In this document: piece by piece, positions 9,201 to 9,639 of the stretch
Numbering within the stretch: the first letter of the stretch is position 1
Layout of the letters: each line of letters opens with the position of its first letter
Assembly: GCA_013002105.1 (NCBI GenBank)
Contig: JABDKS010000646.1
Span: forward strand, 1-9,639
Source: Pirellulaceae bacterium
Lineage (GTDB): Bacteria > Planctomycetota > Planctomycetia > Pirellulales > Pirellulaceae
DNA length: 9,639 bases
Direction: 5' to 3'
Notes under the pieces: generated by a model
What the model saw: the letters and a program-made list of their open reading frames with translations, nothing else
The model's database searches: none
Told to the model about the DNA's origin: nothing
Position numbers and translations under genes: made by a program

Positions 9201-9387
9201 TCTTAATCGCAACGGATCTCGATTCGAGCCGGTATCGTCGATCCAAGACAATACCGACCATGTCGTGACCGCTTCGGTGATGTCGGCCGAAGTCGATCCA
9301 ACAATTATCGACTCGATTGTCGACGATGAAGAGTCCGATGAAGACACGACGGCGGCTGTCGATGCGGTGCTGTCGGACCTGTTCTGA
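1..9387 (+). CDS. Giant modular extracellular protein: beta-helix tail, GEVED domain, cadherin-like/Ig repeat array, C-terminal dockerin (5' partial)
   Basis: The frame is open from base 1 to TGA 9385-9387 (3,128 codons plus stop). The codons before the TTG at position 10 (GGC ACG GCC) are in frame, there is no ribosome-binding site, and the protein begins inside a domain, so the gene is truncated on the left. Domains in order are a beta-helix tail (residues 1-90), Ig-like (91-238), GEVED (239-548), about 15 cadherin-like/bacterial Ig repeats (554-2960), dockerin (2971-3037) and acidic tail (3038-3125). I see no catalytic motif, LPxTG, PEP-CTERM or transmembrane segment. About 20 lysines and no cysteine were found by eye. 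Such architectures are familiar in planctomycetes, where they are presumed secreted calcium-binding adhesins or surface fibres; that role is inferred here. The signal peptide would lie outside the window. No frameshift is visible. The family type is well supported; the exact function is unknown. Confidence 0.96.
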   Translation, partial: GTALFVDTNTGNFNLSAGNPNFYPAPASVLIDAGVESQDDRTNLIAVKDSVGIPESTILVTEVDLAGQIRRDGSTSSGQGQNVNIDIGALDRSDTTGPQAVIIVPIDDDAAGVDIDEGDTFLHLTSGTYNFFEILITEGSGIGPNESTITTEQLTILENGRELTPNRDVVIGYSASSRTLRFRSLSGLWRNDAVYEIIMQNQSVTLGNGTVVRGIEDLAGNSLQPNRADGQTRFTIVMPGVELDFGDAPASYDTLYLPPNVDDGARHAIIDFGNPRLGQYVDGEPDSAGVGTDDAPAAVAVDGNVQDAGSGPFTITTVSATQSTVQLTSAPAVGDNLRISAAGRIITYELVLTGGSVSVGRVAVPYNAGDSLTDIVTALNAAMQTTLPAQNVQVHVSQSGDTLTLTGADDEDGALIGDVTIGATTITGAFLNPADPTMILSYLNPLAPSGAELVLTTVGGGLLDLWIDFDGDGSFLQPGDRVYTSLPVVNGENRLQILTPMSPGVLSAPGGPGTSGTTWARFRLSATGSPSHDGLVVGGEVEDYEVFVAAAALPEPDDDSYGVLDGLFEDDGIALADGLNVGDNDTTNSANNLMFVLESDVSNGALTLNPDGTFSYDPNDDFYGTDSFTYRMTGTQMVDVGGTTVDLPVRSSRAGTVTLTVDARNDAPVATDKSRVTTEPSDTNTMTSVTLTAAELLDMAVPHPDLALATPVLSAPYNEIEQQLKVVQISVIDSTGTKVPVVPLDVTTPDPFLPTDGTFSGDTYLSDNAGGFVKTGTVTVTVLNNAVTQVTYQGEPDYNLRNPEAAANAASEDKFFYTIADDGATTLANGNAATPQPGPEYDEATVTITVQPQNDPPTATDDTIDSSTVNPLLMVPVLEDMDFVIPQAFLTENDFAGPSNDDDESLARGVSPDEHDGTVSVVTTQGTVDQTLIGPVNSGVAVDDLATGSGYIMFSEESVFSRFVAAPPLQIAGAVNSQHLVAVRYNGIDWEYNNDTAWVTFTPTLNDRLLASVNFDFDTITSLRYAVGTVDGIEQGFVNSDLTFEANRYGTLEDIGEFKIDGTFFEVSNDPDFPDGFRAFPLTTSQGGTVTLGPGPDFDLIYRAAEDYYGPDSFEYWIVDEGINIAADGTVTSQPKYDSATVTLTVDPVNDDPSAQNQDFVTLEDTALTITAAQLKAGSEGHANPALGFPFDESNQDDPNTNIVALDLDGTTVTAANAAAVPFNTTYGTVTAVNFDLSGNLIDLVYLPDQDFNMDNPRTAGARTLDSFGFTLADNGVAVLPQGGAGALGTTTLPLQLNDVNGLPWELNIGGVVGTIFTAPGPNDAFEFGFLNGDLNTGDFFFPPQGTAPTEENGREVVLGPAAQGLLQLERKVFVPDDGGYARFLEIYTNTGSLAVTQTVTIQSDLASDTTTTVIDTSSGDQTVALNDTWIVTDDGSPAGDPAVGHVIDGPGGIAPTSFTLLNNDEVNVTYDLTVNPGETQILMSFGIQNLDSAVAATQAAALQTPDAIALRGMTPTELAQVVNFSLPVPPQMTVMTPVKTTTAIARISVTPQNDAPVLGDDLIVAGDATWISFSSQDPVEDTTLVIPKEFLLDNDANARAGANDELGLINDTDTLTIVPMTFTTDLGGTVTLLQNGDLSYRAPDDRFGIDTFVYSVEDQGINEDTANVRTTAGLQASATVTILTAPVNDPPQTFDRAGGVFTGTEDTDLTFTAADLLGTAPGATDPATKVDSSPLPPAPFDENQQALRVVAFSDGDESIDVNDLPAPGTGALVLNTVSGGTITFNFANGAFVDGTYDPGDDYNQRTPFAAVELFNYIIADDGMTTVPGSGIVDGTGTDTTLDLSDQRSQSASVELRLVAVNDEPSFDFMSSVEILERDDNLATVIGAWASNILPGPDTALDEIQRESVVFTYNAALSSVSNPNLFSQNPSVSSSGALSVFTNPDEIGTATIVIDYEDFDNLTAGFVPVGDSVTFTLTVQPVNDAPRLISPLPGGASNPADPTDDAYAIAANGEITYTLKEDNTGAGGVATPYRINLRATGGGGYEPIGLLDLFEVGPANEVSATEPGGSQTLSLANFPAQTDLGGSLVVVTDGGGIPIALDYTPPVDYNNDIGIADSFNYLITDGNATGETYSLFTGQLEPDPLTVTNKVLLNLTPVNDAPVFELSTDQVQVAEDAALQTRAGFAFNFAAGPIATATDETDFFTGQSFAFDLSPNNFPAGDLATLFDAPPAISNGGVLTFEAADDVFGQFVFDVTVMDLDADNLPRGDVNVSAIQTLTIDVRPVNDPPQINPAAVGTLDFVTREDMPLQISASGGTVAGDLLGAFDPGPANESANITPGGNQTVQLSTVPTMTDQGGTLTPIFDSGNQLTHYEYAPAPNFVGSDSFVYQVIDDGETVLVGSTGQPIADPKPTDVTVTIDVQAVNNAPVFTGADDVVVMEDDGVVTIDDWATDVLPGPLTATDELTGPNAQTLTVVDLVPVAGNPSPSIFAVEPFLTRIGNSLRLSFETAQDASGVAEFDLVLTDDGPNSPANGDVNTTIKRFQIVIGVDNDPPTFTAGPAIQVNEDEDVGNGAGVFAFPAWATNISPGPGDEATTQSVTAFELTVPTGSTSLFAVAPAIDPVTGDLTFTTATDAFGTVDIEVVAVDNLSGRTDPPVTLTIDIAAVDDSPVPANDFINTDEDKILRIRRVDLLANDTDPDLPNDTLSVVIIPPVPSLLGATITIDPATGDLVYDPTTSALLQAMSPANSLEDRFTYSVEDADGENPRPTAEVILTVQGINDEPRVVDDQASVVPGGTINIDVLANDVDVDGTINRQSIIITLQPTNGALKIEPDGTLTYTADDGFTGSDTFRYTVADELNQQSEQATVTIGVSDLPQANPDVGGGVVGDPTVDIDVLANDTGDLNIASLQIETQPQNGTVQILAGGILRYTPTAPFNGEDVFGYSIEDTSGRRSAEGQITVRFVLSGRQNPVEFGDVDGNGVLTPADIIAVINKLANDGAGFTNGIPVAPGDRGPDFWDADGSGFVTPADILVVITALLEQSFNQGNEQIGPQGELIQSDVIEIGSDLNRNGSRFEPVSSIQDNTDHVVTASVMSAEVDPTIIDSIVDDEESDEDTTAAVDAVLSDLF
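280..723 (+). other. Bacterial Ig-like domain linking beta-helix and GEVED modules
   Basis: Residues 91-238 form a beta-rich module that opens with a 'TTGPQAVIIVP' strand and a 'DDDAAGVDID' loop. It contains a 'TITTEQLTILENGRELT' strand pair and ends with 'GIEDLAGNSLQPNRADG' and a final 'RFTIVMPG' strand. The 'I.DLAGN' segment is the hallmark of the SbsA-type Ig-like domains of bacterial surface proteins, which usually carry a G-x-x-D-x-A-G-N motif before the last strand. I recall the same pair, this module directly followed by a GEVED domain, in large planctomycete proteins. The likely role is a structural spacer. Confidence 0.6.
724..1653 (+). other. GEVED domain with an inserted ~100-residue module
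   Basis: The module starts with 'ELDFGDAPASYDTL' (residue 239 on) and then 'DDGARHAI' and 'LGQYVDGEPDS'. It later has 'DDEDGALIG' (406-414), the acidic 'DLWIDFDGDGSF' loop (461-472), the 'TTWARFRLS' strand and the diagnostic G-E-V-E-D-Y at 536-541. This order is the canonical GEVED-domain layout of bacterial extracellular proteins. The D-F-D-G-D-G loop is a plausible calcium site. Between the VDGEPD part and the DDEDG part lies an additional segment, about residues 303-405, that standard GEVED domains lack. The domain's function is not established; it probably contributes to folding or adhesion on the cell surface. Confidence 0.85.
916..1224 (+). other. Module inserted inside the GEVED domain
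   Basis: Residues about 303-405 interrupt the GEVED domain. The segment has alternating beta strands ('TVQLTSAPAVGDNLRIS', 'IITYELVL'), then a probable helix 'DSLTDIVTALNAAMQ', then two more strands ('VQVHVSQ', 'DTLTLTG'). This beta-beta-alpha-beta-beta plan resembles small modules in other bacterial repeat proteins in which a 'GD' strand pair precedes a 'D.a..ia.alna' helix. I cannot name the family. The DNA is in frame and has no change in composition that I can see, so the module looks long established rather than freshly acquired. Confidence 0.5.
1669..1992 (+). repeat. First bacterial Ig/cadherin-like repeat (R1)
   Basis: Residues 554-661 are a complete bacterial Ig repeat of the Big_9/'tandem-95' kind. 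The repeat opens with 'DDDSYGVLDG', has a 'LNVGDNDTT' turn in place of the usual LANDxD, then 'VSNGALTLNPDGTFSYDPN' and 'DSFTYRMTG', and closes with the 'GTVTLTVDARND' strand that leads into the next unit. The NPDGtFsYxPnxxfxGxDSFtY core is the family signature. It follows the GEVED domain after a short Pro/Asp linker and begins the long array. Confidence 0.85.
2788..3237 (+). other. Non-repeat module inserted in repeat B1
   Basis: Compared with sibling repeat B2, unit B1 carries about 155 extra residues (roughly 920-1077). They fall between 'DGTVSVVTT' and 'FPLTTSQGGTVTL', which in B2 are almost adjacent. The insert contains an aromatic-rich core, 'HLVAVRYNGIDWEYNND' followed by 'AWVTFTPTLNDRLLASV' and 'FDFDTITSL'. 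This V-R-(Y/F)-N-G-x-x-W-x-Y-N pattern recalls a small beta module I have seen in other planctomycete extracellular proteins, but I cannot assign a family name. It might bind a ligand such as a glycan through its exposed Trp and Tyr residues; that is speculation. Confidence 0.55.
3871..4620 (+). other. Large beta-sandwich-like module inserted in repeat A2
   Basis: Residues about 1288-1537 have no counterpart in A1 or A3. They separate the 'FGFTLADNG' strand (1265-1273) from the closing strand of the same repeat ('TAIARISVTPQNDAPV'). Landmarks are 'LPWELNIGG' (1300-1308), 'GREVVLGP' (1351-1358), 'LQLERKVFVPDDGGYARFLE', 'IYTNTG', 'IQSDLASDTTTTVIDTSSGD', 'DTWIVTDDG', 'GDPAVGHVIDGPGG' and 'MTPTELAQVVNFSLP'. 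I recall the series GRxVVLGP, RKVFVPddGfARyLE, SDTW.VTDDg.dpAlaHV and LsxeElaxIVNF from modules in other secreted bacterial proteins. Its function is unknown to me. It sits where an Ig F-G loop would be, so it would protrude from the fibre. Confidence 0.65.
5584..7998 (+). repeat. Cadherin-like repeat block with alternating C and D types (C1-D1-C2-D2-C3-C4)
   Basis: Seams are at residues 1859, 1980, 2156, 2283, 2422 and 2548, ending at 2664. C units begin near an acidic 'E.(D/E)D' segment, then 'W(A)t.ilpGP..a.DE', a 'lFav.Pai....g.LtF...' strand pair, 'a.G...f.v.v.D' and the next seam. C1, C3 and C4 keep the Trp (AWA, DWA, AWA); C2 has 'FNFAAG' there instead. D1 and D2 share 'LLxxFxxGPANE' (GPANE at 2054-2058 and 2326-2330), 'PGGxQTxxL', 'TDxGGxL', a 'YxPxxxYnxxDSFnY'-type strand and a long hairpin before 'N-(D/N)-A-P-V'. 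All are bacterial Ig/cadherin-like units acting as structural spacers; subtype names are mine. Confidence 0.82.
7999..8889 (+). repeat. Three Big_9-type bacterial Ig repeats before the dockerin (E1-E3)
   Basis: Residues 2664-2776, 2777-2873 and 2874-2960 are the most canonical repeats in the protein. Each has an acidic turn in the LAND family ('DLLANDTDPDLPND', 'DVLANDVDVDG', 'DVLANDTGDLN'). Each also has a P-x-N-G or equivalent turn, a (D/G)GxLxYxP/A strand and a (D/E)xFxYxxxD strand. E1 has the extra segment 'LLQAMSPANSLED' in place of the usual G-x-D turn. E3 is shortest, at about 87 residues, and lacks an N-D-x-P closing seam because the dockerin linker follows. The LANDxDxD loop is a likely calcium ligand set, by analogy with the family. 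Confidence 0.88.
8920..9120 (+). other. Type I dockerin domain with two calcium-binding loops
   Basis: Two EF-hand-like dockerin loops are clear. Loop 1 runs D2973-V-D2975-G-N2977-G-V-L-T-P-A-D2984 and is followed by helix 'IIAVINKLAN'. Loop 2 runs D3016-A-D3018-G-S3020-G-F-V-T-P-A-D3027 and is followed by helix 'ILVVITALLEQ'. Both have ligands at positions 1, 3, 5, 9 (Thr) and 12, as in type I dockerins. The spacer between the repeats (2993-3015) is somewhat long and contains 'GDRGPDFWD'. In cellulosomes dockerins bind cohesins. Planctomycetes carry many dockerin-ended proteins without known cellulosomes, so the partner here is unknown. Confidence 0.93.
9121..9384 (+). other. Acidic C-terminal tail after the dockerin
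   Basis: Residues 3038-3125 follow the second dockerin helix and do not resemble the repeats. The stretch begins with Gln/Asn-rich sequence ('SFNQGNEQIGPQGELIQ'), continues with a polar region, and ends in a strongly acidic run ('IVDDEESDEDTTAAVD') capped by hydrophobic 'AVLSDLF' at the extreme C-terminus. The last 15 or so residues could form an amphipathic helix. I cannot assign a function. A sorting or partner-binding peptide, or a disordered linker, are both possible. Confidence 0.6.
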
Positions 9388-9402
9388 GCCGATCTAAGGG
9401 GA

Positions 9403-9422
9403 CGGCCGGTTCCCACCGGCCG
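9403..9422 (+). terminator. Perfect 8-bp GC-rich hairpin just after the stop codon
   Basis: CGGCCGGT (9403-9410) and ACCGGCCG (9415-9422) are perfect complements separated by the tetraloop TCCC. The stem begins 16 bases after the TGA and is all G/C apart from one A/T pair. No T tract follows, so as an intrinsic terminator it would be atypical. It may instead protect the 3' end of the transcript or be a member of a dispersed palindrome family. Confidence 0.45.
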
Positions 9423-9481
9423 CCACAGTCAATCGACCGGTTCCAACCGGCCACGGGTTCAACTATCGGCCGGTGGGAACC
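9408..9481 (+). repeat. Nested inverted-repeat cluster (15-bp arms around a central palindrome)
   Basis: The 15 bases at 9408-9422 are exactly the reverse complement of 9467-9481. Between the arms lies another CCGGT-TCCA-ACCGG palindrome (9437-9450). The 7 bases 9446-9452 (ACCGGCC) can alternatively pair with 9468-9474 (GGCCGGT). The distal arm is followed by TTGTCTTT (9482-9489), the only T-rich stretch near a stem, so the long-arm fold could be the real terminator. The repeated motif looks like a REP-type intergenic element; that reading is an inference. Confidence 0.6.
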
Positions 9482-9525
9482 TTGTCTTTACCCACAAGTC
9501 GGGTGATTGATGGCTTCTTTAATTC

Positions 9526-9578
9526 ACCCTCCCACGCGCTAAATCATCCATGTAATAGAGACTTGTTCGTGGGAGGGT
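9526..9578 (+). repeat. 11-bp inverted repeat with GGGAGGG core
   Basis: ACCCTCCCACG (9526-9536) and CGTGGGAGGGT (9568-9578) are perfect reverse complements around a 31-base AT-richer loop. The stem is long enough to fold in RNA. No promoter-like or coding signal was seen in the loop. Together with the next hairpin it looks like part of a dispersed intergenic element. Confidence 0.6.
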
Positions 9579-9605
9579 CGGCACCGAGCTTTAGCGAGTG
9601 TGACG

Positions 9606-9639
9606 GGGAGGGCGATCAACGTCTTCTGTTCGCCCTCCC
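9606..9639 (+). repeat. 10-bp inverted repeat at the right edge (possibly cut by the window)
   Basis: GGGAGGGCGA (9606-9615) pairs perfectly with TCGCCCTCCC (9630-9639) around a 14-base loop. The base outside the left arm (9605) is G, so the stem may continue past the window end. The GGGAGGG core is shared with the preceding inverted repeat, allowing alternative pairing of 9571-9577 with 9633-9639. It could be a terminator for this gene or for a convergent neighbour, or part of a dispersed element. Confidence 0.55.

Larger units (their letters stand above)
9388..9639. other. Non-coding 3' intergenic region
   Basis: After the stop codon no reading frame with domain content or a ribosome-binding site is visible on either strand. 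The region is dominated by the inverted repeats listed separately, joined by unremarkable sequence such as 9490-9525. No tRNA cloverleaf, promoter pair or transposase fragment was recognised. Confidence 0.6.

Noticed and set aside
9300..9387. C-terminal cell-wall or membrane sorting signal (LPxTG, PEP-CTERM, beta-barrel anchor).
   Set aside because: There is no LPxTG or PEP motif, no hydrophobic membrane span and no basic end; the tail is acidic to the last residues.
9171..9416. Minus-strand frame crossing the stop codon of the big gene.
   Set aside because: Most of it is antisense to the acidic tail (giving a Ser/Thr-rich product), and no ribosome-binding site or homology is apparent.
9403..9481. 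CRISPR array or phage attachment site from the repeated CCGGT motifs.
   Set aside because: The units are palindromic, unequal in length and orientation, and separated by only 14-17 bases; there are no regular repeat-spacer units or nearby cas or integrase genes.
9580..9602. Small hairpin around CACCGAGCTTTAGCGAGTG.
   Set aside because: Pairing requires a bulge and two G-A mismatches, too weak to call as a separate structure.

Overview
The window holds almost nothing but the 3' end of one giant gene. A single + strand reading frame is open from the first base to the TGA at 9385-9387 and encodes at least 3,128 residues. Its true start and N-terminus lie to the left of the window. About 250 bases of palindrome-rich, apparently non-coding DNA follow it. 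Residue numbers in the entries count the TTG at position 10 as residue 1. That TTG is only a numbering origin, not a proposed start codon.

The product is a modular, secreted or surface-type protein. In order it contains: the tail of a right-handed beta-helix-like domain; an Ig-like domain; a GEVED domain with an extra module in it; about 15 cadherin-like/bacterial Ig repeats whose seams carry N-D-x-P motifs; a C-terminal type I dockerin with two calcium-binding loops; and an acidic tail. The repeats fall into recognisable subtypes arranged as R1, A-B-A-B-A, C-D-C-D-C-C, E-E-E. This suggests growth by duplication of two-domain units. Two repeats (B1 and A2) are interrupted by large non-repeat modules of about 155 and 235 residues.

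The combination of beta-helix, Ig-like and GEVED domains, cadherin-like array and dockerin, with moderately GC-rich DNA, points to a marine planctomycete of the Rhodopirellula/Blastopirellula type. This is an inference from architecture; no housekeeping or rRNA gene is present to confirm it. The protein has about 20 lysines and no cysteine that I could find, and is rich in Asp, Thr, Val and Gly, as expected for a calcium-stabilised extracellular filament or adhesin. No enzyme active site is visible.

From 9388 to 9639 there are two clusters of inverted repeats. The first (9403-9481) is three related CCGGT/ACCGG palindromes that can fold in several exclusive ways and may end transcription. The second (9526-9639) is two hairpins sharing a GGGAGGG core, the last cut by the window edge. 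No RNA gene, CRISPR array, transposase or second protein gene was found.
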